This document shows, piece after piece, positions 1 to 8,014 of a stretch of DNA of 55,623 nt. Below the pieces are notes generated by a model, which was not told where the DNA came from, did no database searches, and saw only the letters and a program-made list of their open reading frames with translations. The stretch is from contig SVFE01000010.1 of the NCBI GenBank assembly GCA_015057055.1, forward strand, positions 1-55,623. The letters are read 5' to 3'. Numbering within the stretch: the first letter of the stretch is position 1; every line of letters starts with the position of its first letter. Source of the DNA: Lachnospiraceae bacterium. GTDB taxonomy: Bacteria > Bacillota > Clostridia > Lachnospirales > Lachnospiraceae. The position numbers and the translations under genes were made by a program.

Positions 1-50
1 AGAATAAGCCGGGAAGAGGCGCCCTGCGAAATGGAGTAGGGAGAAAATAA

Positions 51-122
51 GGCTCCATGGTCAAGCGGTTAAGACATCGCCCTTTCACGGCGGTAACACG
101 GGTTCGATTCCCGTTGGAGTCA
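51..122 (+). tRNA. tRNA-Glu (anticodon TTC)
   Basis: A 72-nt cloverleaf is visible. The acceptor arms GGCTCCA and TGGAGTC pair perfectly, the anticodon loop is CTTTCAC with anticodon TTC, and the T loop is GGTTCGATTCC. The discriminator base is A and no CCA is encoded, so the 3' end must be added by a nucleotidyltransferase. It is the first of two tRNA genes and is closed by its own hairpin terminator. No promoter is visible in the 50 bases before it, so it may be co-transcribed with something upstream of the window. Confidence 0.95.
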
Positions 123-124
123 CT

Positions 125-151
125 AAATTGATACGTAAGTGTCAATTTTTT
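125..151 (+). terminator. Intrinsic terminator after tRNA-Glu
   Basis: A 10-bp stem AAATTGATAC / GTGTCAATTT (one G-U pair) with loop GTAA runs directly into a T tract, three bases after the tRNA. Confidence 0.8.
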
Positions 152-162
152 CATTCAAACGG

Positions 163-191
163 TTGCATAAATCGAAAGAACATCATATACT
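163..191 (+). promoter_or_regulatory. Vegetative promoter of tRNA-Cys
   Basis: TTGCAT at 163-168 and TATACT at 186-191 are separated by exactly 17 bp. The start point would fall just before the tRNA at 202. The same TTGCAT -35 is used by the tRNA-Gln promoter at 24656. Confidence 0.75.
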
Positions 192-201
192 ATAGGTGTA
201 T

Positions 202-272
202 GGCGCGATAGCCAAGCGGTAAGGCGTGGGTCTGCAACACCCTGATCACCGGTTCAAATCCGGTTCGCGCCT
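202..272 (+). tRNA. tRNA-Cys (anticodon GCA)
   Basis: A 71-nt tRNA with acceptor arms GGCGCGA / TCGCGCC, anticodon loop CTGCAAC (anticodon GCA), T loop GGTTCAAATCC and discriminator T, i.e. U, as is usual for tRNA-Cys. CCA is not encoded. The closing pair of the anticodon stem appears to be a T-T mismatch. It has its own promoter and terminator. Confidence 0.95.
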
Positions 273-277
273 CTAGA

Positions 278-316
278 AATCAAAACCTGTCTTCTTAGAA
301 GGTTTTGATTTTTTTT
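278..316 (+). terminator. Intrinsic terminator after tRNA-Cys
   Basis: An 11-bp perfect stem AATCAAAACCT / AGGTTTTGATT (278-288 with 300-310) is followed by a run of T. Confidence 0.9.
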
Positions 317-339
317 ATGCAAAATTTTTATGCATCAAA

Positions 340-453
340 TCCCATAACAAAGTTTCTTTCTGCGTATACGATGAGGGCTATCAAAACGAAGGCGAATGGT
401 CGCTAAATATCAGCAGTGTGATTGTGTTCGGCAAAATTGTCAACGAATCTTAA
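340..453 (+). pseudogene. Remnant of a pyridoxamine 5'-phosphate oxidase-like flavoprotein gene
   Basis: One frame through this gene-free stretch encodes about 37 residues ending in a TAA at 451-453, containing KVSFCVYDEGYQ and then SSVIVFGKI. These two strings match the central beta-strands of the small FMN-binding split-barrel family (NimA / PNPOx-like), where KVSFCV...  and SVIVFGK.. are typical. No in-frame start, no ribosome site and no C-terminal two-thirds of the fold are present; such proteins are usually about 150 residues. I infer a decayed gene fragment left between the tRNA genes and prmA. The rest of 454-529 shows nothing recognisable. The family call rests on memory of the motif, not on an alignment. 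Confidence 0.5.
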
Positions 454-529
454 ACCATCCTTTCATCGTATTTCATGAATCTTAAATTTCATGAGTTCAA
501 AAAGAATGATATGGAATAGAGAATAGTTG

Positions 530-538
530 TGCTATAAT
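530..538 (+). promoter_or_regulatory. Extended -10 promoter of the prmA operon
   Basis: TGCTATAAT at 530-538 is a perfect TATAAT preceded by TGn, an extended -10. No good -35 lies 16-18 bp upstream, which is usual for extended -10 promoters. The prmA start codon is about 45 bp downstream. Confidence 0.65.
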
Positions 539-583
539 TAGAAGTAGAATTTGAAATGCAGAAAGAACGAATGAGGTGCGAAT

Positions 584-1564
584 ATGAAATGGACACAATA
601 CAGAATTAAGACGATAAGTGACGCGGAAGATATTATTATTTCCACGTTGTATGATATTGGGCTGGAGGGTGCACAGATAGAGGATAAGGTTCCGTTAACC
701 GCAATGGAAAAGGAGCAGATGTTTGTAGACATTATGCCGGATGGCCCTGCAGATGACGGAATTGCCTATCTTAGCTTTTTTGTGGAAGAGGAAGATGCTT
801 CACCGGAAGAACATGAAAAAAATGTAAAAGAGATGCTGGAAAAAATCAGAGCGGAATTGGAAGATTTGCGTATGTTTATGGATATCGGTGAGGGAAGCGT
901 AACGGTATCCGAAACGGAGGACAAGGATTGGATTAACAACTGGAAGGAATTTTTTCACCAGTTTTACATTGATGACATTTTGGTAATTCCTTCCTGGGAA
1001 GAGATGAAGGAAGAAGACAAAGGGAAAATGGTGCTTCACATTGACCCCGGCACGGCCTTTGGAACCGGCATGCACGAGACGACCCAGCTTTGCATCCGCC
1101 AATTGAAAAAGTTTGTTACACCGGAAACGAAGCTTTTGGACGTGGGAACCGGTAGTGGTATTCTTGCCATTTTGTCTTTGATGTTTGGTTGCGAATCAGC
1201 CATCGGTACGGATTTGGACCCTTGTGCAATTGATGCGGTGGCAGACAATATGCGGAATAACAAAATCGATGAAGACAAGTTCCGCTTGATTATCGGTAAT
1301 ATTATTACGGATAAATCGGTGCAGGATGAAGTCGGATATGAAAAATACGACGTTGTAGTAGCAAACATTTTGGCGGACGTTTTGGTGCCGTTAACACCGG
1401 TTATTGTCAATCAATTGAAACCCGGCGGAATTTACATTACCTCCGGAATCATCGATGATAAGGAAGAAACGGTGGTAGAAGCAGTAAAAGCAGCCGGCTT
1501 GGAGCTGGTAGAAGTAACCTATCAGGGAGAGTGGGTCAGCGTTACGGCAAAGAAGCCCTGCTAA
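584..1564 (+). CDS. prmA: Ribosomal protein L11 methyltransferase PrmA
   Basis: Cytosolic SAM-dependent enzyme that trimethylates lysines and the N terminus of ribosomal protein L11. The 326-residue product has the family layout: an N-terminal L11-recognition domain with the conserved DWINNWKEFF string, the linker motif IDPGTAFGTGMHETT, SAM motif I LLDVGTGSG and the VVANILADVL motif. Its length is near the usual 310. A GAGGTG ribosome site lies about 10 bp before ATG. It is the first gene of a run continuing into rsmE 25 bp later; prmA-rsmE adjacency is common in Firmicutes and both modify ribosome components. Identification is secure. Confidence 0.96.
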   Translation: MKWTQYRIKTISDAEDIIISTLYDIGLEGAQIEDKVPLTAMEKEQMFVDIMPDGPADDGIAYLSFFVEEEDASPEEHEKNVKEMLEKIRAELEDLRMFMDIGEGSVTVSETEDKDWINNWKEFFHQFYIDDILVIPSWEEMKEEDKGKMVLHIDPGTAFGTGMHETTQLCIRQLKKFVTPETKLLDVGTGSGILAILSLMFGCESAIGTDLDPCAIDAVADNMRNNKIDEDKFRLIIGNIITDKSVQDEVGYEKYDVVVANILADVLVPLTPVIVNQLKPGGIYITSGIIDDKEETVVEAVKAAGLELVEVTYQGEWVSVTAKKPC

Positions 1565-1589
1565 AAGGAATGGAAAAGGAGAAACGAAG

Positions 1590-2345
1590 ATGCAGCATTT
1601 TTTCGTGGAACCGGGACAGATTTTTGAAAAAGAAAAGAAAATTCTGATTACGGGAAACGATGTAAATCACATAAAAAATGTGCTTCGGATGAAAATCGGG
1701 GAAGAGTTGTCTGTCAGTGACGGACAAAGCGGACGGGAATATCGCTGCGGCGTTGCAGAACTGGGAGAAGATGAAATCGTATGTGAACTGCGTTTCATCA
1801 AGGAAGACAATGTGGAATTACCTGCAAAAATATATTTATTTCAGGGACTGCCTAAAGCGGATAAGATGGAACTCATCATTCAAAAAGCAGTGGAGCTGGG
1901 GGTATACGAAATTATTCCGGTTGCTACAAAACGTGCGGTTGTAAAATTGGACGAGAAAAAAGCAAAGAGTAAAATCGCACGCTGGCAGGGGATTAGTGAG
2001 GCGGCTGCAAAGCAGAGTAAGCGCGGAATTGTGCCAAATGTCCGCCCTGTGATGACGATGAAGGAAGCGATTTTATATGCAAAGGACATGGATTCTAAGG
2101 CCATTCCCTACGAACTGGCAGAAGGCATGCAGGCGACAAAAGATTGGATTGCGTCTTTGGCCGGATGTGAGAACATTGCCGTTTTTATCGGCCCGGAGGG
2201 CGGTTTTGCAGAAGAGGAAATTGAAATGGCAGTGGAGTCGGGAATTTGTCCGGTTTCTCTTGGGAAAAGGATTTTGCGGACCGAGACGGCAGGGCTTACG
2301 ACGTTGTCAATTCTGATGTACCACCTGGAAACTGAGGGCATATAA
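1590..2345 (+). CDS. rsmE: 16S rRNA (uracil1498-N3)-methyltransferase RsmE
   Basis: SPOUT-class methyltransferase that makes m3U1498 in the decoding region of 16S rRNA. The 251-residue product ends with the trefoil-knot signature: FIGPEGGFAEEEIEMA followed by LGKRILRTETAGLTTLSIL, which binds SAM. The N-terminal third is the PUA-like RNA-binding part (VNHIKNVLRMK). Length matches the family (about 245). An AAGGAGAAACGAAG sequence serves as ribosome site. It lies between prmA and the cysteine desulfurase in the same transcription unit. Confidence 0.96.
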   Translation: MQHFFVEPGQIFEKEKKILITGNDVNHIKNVLRMKIGEELSVSDGQSGREYRCGVAELGEDEIVCELRFIKEDNVELPAKIYLFQGLPKADKMELIIQKAVELGVYEIIPVATKRAVVKLDEKKAKSKIARWQGISEAAAKQSKRGIVPNVRPVMTMKEAILYAKDMDSKAIPYELAEGMQATKDWIASLAGCENIAVFIGPEGGFAEEEIEMAVESGICPVSLGKRILRTETAGLTTLSILMYHLETEGI

Positions 2346-2387
2346 TAAAAAAGAGAACCAATGAAAGTATCCGAAATGAGGAGTAAT

Positions 2388-3542
2388 ATGGAGATTTATT
2401 TGGATAATTCCGCAACGACAAAGTGTTTTGAAAGTGTTGTGGATGTAATGAGCAAAATTTATTTGGAGGATTACGGCAATCCTTCCAGTATGCACAGCAA
2501 AGGTGTGGACGCGGAAAAGTATGTGCGCTATGCCAAAGAAACCATAGCGAAAAATCTTAAGGTAAATACAAAAGAAATATATTTTACTTCCGGCGGAACG
2601 GAAAGTGATAATACGGCGATTATTGGTGCGGCATTGGCGAACCGCAGAGCCGGCAGACACATTGTTACGACCAAAATAGAGCACCCGGCCGTGCTGCAGT
2701 CCATGAAGTATTTGGAAGCACAGGGATTTCGGGTGACGTATCTGCCGGTGAATAAAAAAGGCGTGGTTTCATTGGAGGATTTATACAAAGTCATCGGACC
2801 GGATACCATTCTTGTTTCCGTGATGCACACCAACAATGAAATCGGCGCACTGCAACCGATTGCAGAGATTGGGGGACTGATTAAAAAGAAAAAGCCCTCG
2901 GTGTTGTTTCATGTGGATGCGGTGCAGGGATACGGTAAATACCACATCTATCCGAAACGGATGGGAATTGATTTATTGTCCGTGAGCGGTCACAAGATTC
3001 ACGGCCCTAAAGGAATCGGATTTCTGTATGTAAATGAAAAAGTGAAATTGCAGCCCATGGTGCTTGGCGGAGGTCAGCAGGGCGGCATGCGGTCCGGAAC
3101 GGAGAATGTACCGGGAATTGCCGGACTTGCAAAAGCGGTGGAAGAAGTTTATGCAAATCTGGAAGCGGATACTGCAAAGATGTGCGAATTGAAGGATTAT
3201 TTTATTGACGAATTGTCAAAAATGGAAGGCATCCGGATTAACAGTTCTAAAGGAGCGGAGGGGGCACCTCATATTGTAAGTGCATCCGTAAAAGGCGTAC
3301 GGGCGGAAGTTTTGCTCCATGCGCTGGAAGATAAAGGAATCTGTGTTTCTGCCGGAAGTGCATGTGCCTCCAATAAAAACGTGACCTCAGCCACGTTACA
3401 GGCAATCGGTCTGGAGAAGGAATATACGGACGCAACGATTCGTTTTAGTTTTTCCGTGTTCACTACTAAAGAGGAACTGGATTATACATTGCAAGCGTTG
3501 GAAGAACTGCTTCCCATGCTTCGGAGATATACAAGGAGATAA
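2388..3542 (+). CDS. Cysteine desulfurase (NifS/IscS-like, probable ThiI partner)
   Basis: PLP enzyme that removes sulfur from cysteine and carries it as a persulfide. The start at 2388 is preferred over an in-frame ATG at 2361 because GAGGAG sits 5 bp before it and the product then opens MEIYLDNSATTKC, typical for the family. With 384 residues, the PLP lysine is K203 in SGHKIHGPKG, HTNNEIGALQPI and HVDAVQGYGK form the cofactor pocket, and the active cysteine is C326 in SAGSACASN. thiI lies 2.9 kb downstream; ThiI here lacks a rhodanese domain, so, as with Bacillus NifZ, I infer that this enzyme feeds sulfur to s4U formation. Two signalling genes separate the pair. Confidence 0.92.
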   Translation: MEIYLDNSATTKCFESVVDVMSKIYLEDYGNPSSMHSKGVDAEKYVRYAKETIAKNLKVNTKEIYFTSGGTESDNTAIIGAALANRRAGRHIVTTKIEHPAVLQSMKYLEAQGFRVTYLPVNKKGVVSLEDLYKVIGPDTILVSVMHTNNEIGALQPIAEIGGLIKKKKPSVLFHVDAVQGYGKYHIYPKRMGIDLLSVSGHKIHGPKGIGFLYVNEKVKLQPMVLGGGQQGGMRSGTENVPGIAGLAKAVEEVYANLEADTAKMCELKDYFIDELSKMEGIRINSSKGAEGAPHIVSASVKGVRAEVLLHALEDKGICVSAGSACASNKNVTSATLQAIGLEKEYTDATIRFSFSVFTTKEELDYTLQALEELLPMLRRYTRR

Positions 3543-3545
3543 CCA

Positions 3546-5660
3546 ATGTTACCGTTTCAAACCCATGTGAAAATCTTTATTATTGAATTTGTCTGTACGG
3601 TTTTGTTGCAGATTGTTTATGCCATAACCGTATATGGCATAGAGGCGGCGGGGCTTGTTTCGCTGGGCTTGTTACCTGTTTTTTTAATATCCTGGATTGC
3701 ATTACGAATCGACAATGAAGAAGTTGTTATCCGCTGCCTGTACATATCCGCGATTTCAACCCTGTATTATATGAGCTATGCACTTCACACCCAGGGTACT
3801 TTGGCGTTTATGTTTTTGGCCTTTGGTGTAACCATTGCGTTGTTTATCCGACCCAGATTTTTAAAAGAATACATTGCGGTAACAAGCATTATTCTGATTT
3901 TGATGGGCATTTTTTATCAGGAAGAAATTTCCGGTAATACGGATATGCGTCTATACCTCAGTTATTTGATGGTATACGCGTTTGCCAATGTGGCGTTATT
4001 GTTTATTATCATCGGCGTGGAACGCTACCAGAGGGAAATGGAAGAAAAGAACGAGGTGGCACGGGAAGCCCTGGAAGCGAAATCAAATTTCCTGGCCAAC
4101 ATGTCACACGAAATCCGTACCCCCATGAACGCAATTTACGGTATGGCAGAACTTTTAGAAGAGCGCGATATCGGCAGAGAAGAGAAGGAGTACATTGCAA
4201 CAATCAAGCGCTCCTCCGAAAACCTTCTTTCCATCATCAATGAAATTTTGGACTTTTCAAAAGTAGATTCCGGAAAGATGGAATATATTGCCGAGCCCTA
4301 TGTGCTTACCAATATAGTGCAGGATGTAACTACCATCATCGGATTTCGAATCAAGGACAAGCATATCAAGCTGATAACGGAAATTGATGAGAGGATTCCC
4401 AGAGAACTAATCGGTGACGAAGTGCGAATCCGTCAGATTTTAATTAATCTTATGAATAATGCCGTGAAGTTTACCAATCAAGGTACCATTACGTTGAAAA
4501 TGGGCTGGAAGCCCACCAATGATAAGGAAGGGGAACTTCAATTTGCAGTCGTGGATACCGGTATCGGTATTTCGGAAGAAAATGTCGGAAAACTGTTTAC
4601 TGCATTTGGACAGCTGGATACCAAGAAAAACCGAAATGTGGAAGGAACCGGTTTGGGACTTGCTATCTGTAAGCGTCTGGTTGACGGGATGCACGGCGAA
4701 ATCGGCGTACGTTCGAAACTTAAGGAGGGAAGCACGTTTTGTGTATCACTGCCGCAAAAGGTATATGACCCCCGTCCTTGTGAATACAAGGCAAATGAAA
4801 ATATCCTGCCCAGCAACAAGGACCATCAGGTGAATTTTATTGCTCCGAAGGCAAAGGTATTGATTGTGGATGACAACAAAGTCAACTTACAGGTAGCCAA
4901 GGAATTGATGAAACTGTTTGGGTTTGACGCAACCACCGTGGAGAGCGGAAAGGAAGCCATTGACAGGGTGGAGAAACATTTGGTGACCTATGATGTGATT
5001 TTTATGGACCATATGATGCCTTTTATGGACGGTGTGGAAGCCACCAGATTTATCCGGCAATTGCCCGGGGAATATGCGCAGAAGGTTCCGATTGTTGCCC
5101 TGACGGCCAATGCAATTAAAGGTGTGGAACAGCAGTTTATTGATGCCGGTATGAACGATTATTTATCCAAGCCCATCCGGCTGGAACAGCTTGCCACTAT
5201 TCTTCGTCGCTATATTCCGAAGAAAAAACAGTTTCCTGCCGATATCAGTAAGGAAGAACTGGAGCAACTTTTGGCAGAAGAGGATTTCAGCAATTTGAAA
5301 GGGGAGGAAATCCTTGAGCATCTGGAAGGCATGGACGTGGAGACCGGAATTAAAAATTGCGGCGGAAGCCGGGATGTGTATTTCGATCTTTTACAGACCT
5401 ATGCATCCTCCAATCTGGCGAATGTTTTGCAGGACTACTTTGAAAAAGAAGACATGGAAAACTATGCGGTGACAGCACATTCCATCAAGGGTGCCAGCCA
5501 AAATATCGGAGCCCATGATGTGGCAGAAAAAGCATACAGCTTGGAGCGTGCCGGAAAACGAGGCGACCTGAATTTCATTTGGGATAATCACGATGAATTA
5601 ATGGAAGAATATACGGCTATTTTGAAGCGGCTGAAAAAGATTTTTTTTGGCACCAGGTAG
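3546..5660 (+). CDS. Membrane hybrid histidine kinase (HisKA-HATPase-REC-Hpt)
   Basis: A 704-residue tripartite sensor kinase. Residues 1-165 form about six membrane segments with no sizeable external domain, so the signal is probably sensed in or near the membrane. The dimerisation box NMSHEIRTPMNAIYG places the phosphorylated histidine at H188; N, G1 and G2 boxes of the ATPase follow (INLMNNAVKFT, VVDTGIGIS, GTGLGLAICKRLV). A receiver domain (KVLIVDDNKVNLQVA) has its aspartate at D488 in FMDHMMPFMDG, and a C-terminal Hpt domain carries H645 in AHSIKGASQNIG. This full relay is less common in Firmicutes than simple kinases. It starts 3 bp after the desulfurase. The next gene, a LytTR regulator, is the likely output partner but has its own promoter. 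Confidence 0.92.
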   Translation: MLPFQTHVKIFIIEFVCTVLLQIVYAITVYGIEAAGLVSLGLLPVFLISWIALRIDNEEVVIRCLYISAISTLYYMSYALHTQGTLAFMFLAFGVTIALFIRPRFLKEYIAVTSIILILMGIFYQEEISGNTDMRLYLSYLMVYAFANVALLFIIIGVERYQREMEEKNEVAREALEAKSNFLANMSHEIRTPMNAIYGMAELLEERDIGREEKEYIATIKRSSENLLSIINEILDFSKVDSGKMEYIAEPYVLTNIVQDVTTIIGFRIKDKHIKLITEIDERIPRELIGDEVRIRQILINLMNNAVKFTNQGTITLKMGWKPTNDKEGELQFAVVDTGIGISEENVGKLFTAFGQLDTKKNRNVEGTGLGLAICKRLVDGMHGEIGVRSKLKEGSTFCVSLPQKVYDPRPCEYKANENILPSNKDHQVNFIAPKAKVLIVDDNKVNLQVAKELMKLFGFDATTVESGKEAIDRVEKHLVTYDVIFMDHMMPFMDGVEATRFIRQLPGEYAQKVPIVALTANAIKGVEQQFIDAGMNDYLSKPIRLEQLATILRRYIPKKKQFPADISKEELEQLLAEEDFSNLKGEEILEHLEGMDVETGIKNCGGSRDVYFDLLQTYASSNLANVLQDYFEKEDMENYAVTAHSIKGASQNIGAHDVAEKAYSLERAGKRGDLNFIWDNHDELMEEYTAILKRLKKIFFGTR

Positions 5661-5676
5661 AGAAATATGGTATAAT
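5647..5676 (+). promoter_or_regulatory. Promoter for the LytTR regulator and thiI
   Basis: TTGGCA at 5647-5652 and TATAAT at 5671-5676 with an 18-bp spacer. The -35 lies inside the last codons of the kinase gene, so regulator and thiI can be transcribed separately from the upstream operon. Confidence 0.65.
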
Positions 5677-5712
5677 ATGTCGTTAGGGAATTCAAAAGAG
5701 GGAGAATAAAAT

Positions 5713-6417
5713 ATGTTTCGGATTGCAATTTGTGATGATGAAGCCACATCATTAAAATTAAATGTAGCACTTACGGAAAAAATATTAAAAGAAGAGCAGA
5801 TTGAATTTGAAATTGTCACTTTTGATAATATGCGGAAGATGCTGGAGACATTGACGAAGCCGGCTCAGCCGTTTGATATTTTGCTTTCGGACATTTTGAC
5901 AACGGATATGAACGGAATCGAGGCTGCAGAGAAAATCCGTGAACTGGGTGAAAAATTGGATATTATTTTCATTTCTACCACGGCGGCTTATGCGCTGGAC
6001 GGTTATCGCGTACAAGCACTGCGTTATTTGCAAAAGCCGGTGGATATTGAAAAGTTAAGAGAAGCGTTGCTTTTGTCTTACAAGAAAAATGCCAGCCGAG
6101 AAAAGATTTCCGTTACAGCGGACGGGAAAGTGCACAATGTGAATTTCCGGGATATCATATATGTGGAGAGTGATGCCCGGGATGTACATATCGTGCTGGA
6201 GGATAAAATACTGATTACCCATATGAAGATTTCCGATATGGAAAAATTGTTGCCGAAAGAACATTTCTTCCGTTGCCATCGTACCTATATTGTAAATCTT
6301 GCAGCAGTGGAACATATGGAGCGGTACCAGGCGACGATGAAGAACGGGGATTTGGTTTCCATCAGCCAGCAGATGTATACGGAAATGAAAACGAAATTTT
6401 ATAAATATCAGGGATAA
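5713..6417 (+). CDS. LytTR-family response regulator
   Basis: A 234-residue DNA-binding response regulator of the AlgR/LytR type. The receiver domain begins FRIAICDDEATS and has its acceptor aspartate at D60 in LLSDILTTDMNG. The C-terminal LytTR domain starts near residue 133 (ISVTADGKVHNVNF) with the typical DIIYVES and FFRCHRTYIVNL strings. LytTR proteins bind direct repeats upstream of target promoters; no target is evident here. It lies between the hybrid kinase and thiI, 17 bp before thiI. Partnership with the kinase is inferred from position; hybrid kinases with Hpt domains normally pass phosphate to such a separate receiver. Confidence 0.92.
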   Translation: MFRIAICDDEATSLKLNVALTEKILKEEQIEFEIVTFDNMRKMLETLTKPAQPFDILLSDILTTDMNGIEAAEKIRELGEKLDIIFISTTAAYALDGYRVQALRYLQKPVDIEKLREALLLSYKKNASREKISVTADGKVHNVNFRDIIYVESDARDVHIVLEDKILITHMKISDMEKLLPKEHFFRCHRTYIVNLAAVEHMERYQATMKNGDLVSISQQMYTEMKTKFYKYQG

Positions 6418-6434
6418 TAGTTTGGAGGAACGCT

Positions 6435-7616
6435 ATGTTTCAGGCATTTTTGATTAAATATGCAGAAATAGCAGTAAAAGGAAAAAACAGATATTTGTTT
6501 GAAGATGCATTGGTGCATCAGATTGTCAGAGCCCTTCGGGAAGTGGACGGTGAATTCAAAGTTTATAAAACCCAGGGAAGAATCCATGTGGATGCCCTTT
6601 CGGAATTCGATTACGATGAGACCATTGCCGTACTTACGAGAGTGTTCGGTATTACGGCCATTTGTCCGGTGGTGGTATTGGAAGATGAAGGCTTTGAAAA
6701 ACTCTGTGAAGAAGTTGTTTCTTATGTGGATAAAGTATATGCGGATAAGGACATTTCCTTTAAAGTGAATTCCAGAAGAGCGCGGAAGAATTATCCGTTG
6801 GAATCCATGGAAATCAATGCAAAAGTCGGAGAGGCCGTATTGAATGCATATGCGTCCATGCATGTAGATGTGCATCAGCCGGAAGTGATGATTAATATTG
6901 AAATCCGGGAACGGATTTATTTGTATTCCATTTCGGTGAAGGGTGCCGGCGGAATGCCCATCGGAACCGGCGGAAAAGCAACGCTTTTGCTGTCCGGCGG
7001 AATAGACTCTCCGGTGGCAGGTTATATGATTGCCAAGCGCGGGGTAAAACTGGAAGCGGTTTATTTTCATGCACCGCCCTACACCAGTGAGCGAGCAAAA
7101 CAAAAGGTTGTGGATTTGGCCCAAATCGTATCCCGGTATTCCGGTGAGATGAAGCTTCATGTAGTGAATTTTACGGATATTCAGAAATACATTTACGACA
7201 GCTGTCCCCATGATGAGCTGACAATTATTATGCGTCGTTATATGATGCGGATTGCAGAGCATATTGCGTTGGAAAACCACAGTCTCGGTCTGATTACCGG
7301 CGAATCCATCGGGCAGGTTGCATCCCAGACGATGCAAAGTCTTTTGGTAACCAATGACGCTTGCGAGCAGTTGCCGGTTTACCGTCCTTTGATTGGGTTT
7401 GACAAACAGGAGATCGTGGAGATTTCGGAAAAAATCGATGCGTATGAAACCTCGATACTTCCTTTCGAAGATTGTTGTACCATTTGGGTGGCACAGCATC
7501 CGGTAACGAAACCGAATTTGGGAATCATTAAAAAGCACGAAAAGAATCTTGAAGAGCAGATTGATGAGTTGTTTAAGGTTGCCGTAGAGACCAGAGAAAT
7601 TATCGAAATCGGTTGA
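6435..7616 (+). CDS. thiI: tRNA 4-thiouridine synthetase ThiI
   Basis: ATP-dependent tRNA sulfurtransferase that adenylates U8 and inserts sulfur. The 393-residue product begins with the NFLD and THUMP RNA-binding domains and has the PP-loop motif LLSGGIDSPVAGY at about residues 185-197, followed by GESIGQVASQTMQSL. The Escherichia coli type C-terminal rhodanese domain is missing, as is normal in Gram-positives, so sulfur must come directly from a desulfurase such as the one at 2388. A GGAGG ribosome site precedes ATG. It is last in the run and converges on the HPr-like gene, with a shared terminator between. Confidence 0.95.
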   Translation: MFQAFLIKYAEIAVKGKNRYLFEDALVHQIVRALREVDGEFKVYKTQGRIHVDALSEFDYDETIAVLTRVFGITAICPVVVLEDEGFEKLCEEVVSYVDKVYADKDISFKVNSRRARKNYPLESMEINAKVGEAVLNAYASMHVDVHQPEVMINIEIRERIYLYSISVKGAGGMPIGTGGKATLLLSGGIDSPVAGYMIAKRGVKLEAVYFHAPPYTSERAKQKVVDLAQIVSRYSGEMKLHVVNFTDIQKYIYDSCPHDELTIIMRRYMMRIAEHIALENHSLGLITGESIGQVASQTMQSLLVTNDACEQLPVYRPLIGFDKQEIVEISEKIDAYETSILPFEDCCTIWVAQHPVTKPNLGIIKKHEKNLEEQIDELFKVAVETREIIEIG

Positions 7617-7624
7617 CAAAAGAA

Positions 7625-7648
7625 AAAGCAGGGAAAGTTCCCTGCTTT
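7625..7648. terminator. Bidirectional terminator between thiI and the HPr-like gene
   Basis: An 11-base inverted repeat AAAGCAGGGAA / TTCCCTGCTTT with a two-base centre. On the - strand it is followed by a T-rich run (TTTCTTTTG), on the + strand by a weaker GGTTATT, so it should stop the - strand gene well and thiI less strictly. Confidence 0.8.
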
Positions 7649-7671
7649 GGTTATTCTAAGAATGATTTAGA

Positions 7672-7911
7672 TTACTCGATGATGTAAGCGCTGAGTGCTT
7701 CCATAACCACATCTGCTTCCGCAGCTTCCTCTACATGGATGTTGAGCTGGATGGGTTTGGAAAGATCCAAACTGAAAATACCCATAATGGATTTTGCATC
7801 AATTACGTAACGCCCGGAAATTAAATCAAAATCAAAATCATATTTTGTAATTTCGTTTACAAATGATTTAACCTTATCGATGGAATTTAATGAAATCTGA
7901 ACAGTTTTCAT
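7672..7911 (-). CDS. HPr-like protein lacking the phosphorylated histidine
   Basis: A 79-residue product that follows the HPr fold pattern in its C-terminal two-thirds: VIDAKSIMGIFSLDL corresponds to the AKS-(I/V)-(M/L)-G-hh-SL region around Ser46 of HPr, followed by the acidic strand and final helix. The N-terminal GLHARPA loop is absent: the sequence there is SLNSIDKVKSFVNE, with no histidine at all. Start at 7911 is chosen because GGGAGG lies 7 bp upstream and the longer frame adds an unrelated leader. It therefore cannot act as an ordinary PTS phosphocarrier; the serine in AKS is S41. A perfect-spaced promoter drives it alone. Function unknown; a regulatory HPr paralogue such as Crh is one possibility. 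Confidence 0.8.
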   Translation of the reverse strand: MKTVQISLNSIDKVKSFVNEITKYDFDFDLISGRYVIDAKSIMGIFSLDLSKPIQLNIHVEEAAEADVVMEALSAYIIE

Positions 7912-7942
7912 TCTGCATACCTCCCTTTTATCTTCTGCATTT

Positions 7943-7971
7943 ATATTAGTGCAAGAATGGAAATAAGTCAA
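7943..7971 (-). promoter_or_regulatory. Promoter of the HPr-like gene
   Basis: On the - strand TTGACT (7971-7966) and TAATAT (7948-7943) are separated by 17 bp, about 32 bp before the start codon. Confidence 0.75.
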
Positions 7972-8014
7972 TCAGAATTCTTTCGAAAAAGAAAAAACAG
8001 GAAGGACTATCCCC

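Noticed and set aside
1-50. Possible 3' end of a 5S rRNA before tRNA-Glu
   Set aside because: The stretch has a GGAGTAGGGAG string reminiscent of 5S rRNA, but the conserved parts of 5S are not present and 50 bases are too few to decide.
6408-7619. Long open frame on the - strand opposite thiI
   Set aside because: It is the antisense shadow of thiI; residues are rich in H, N, R, F with no family pattern and there is no ribosome site.
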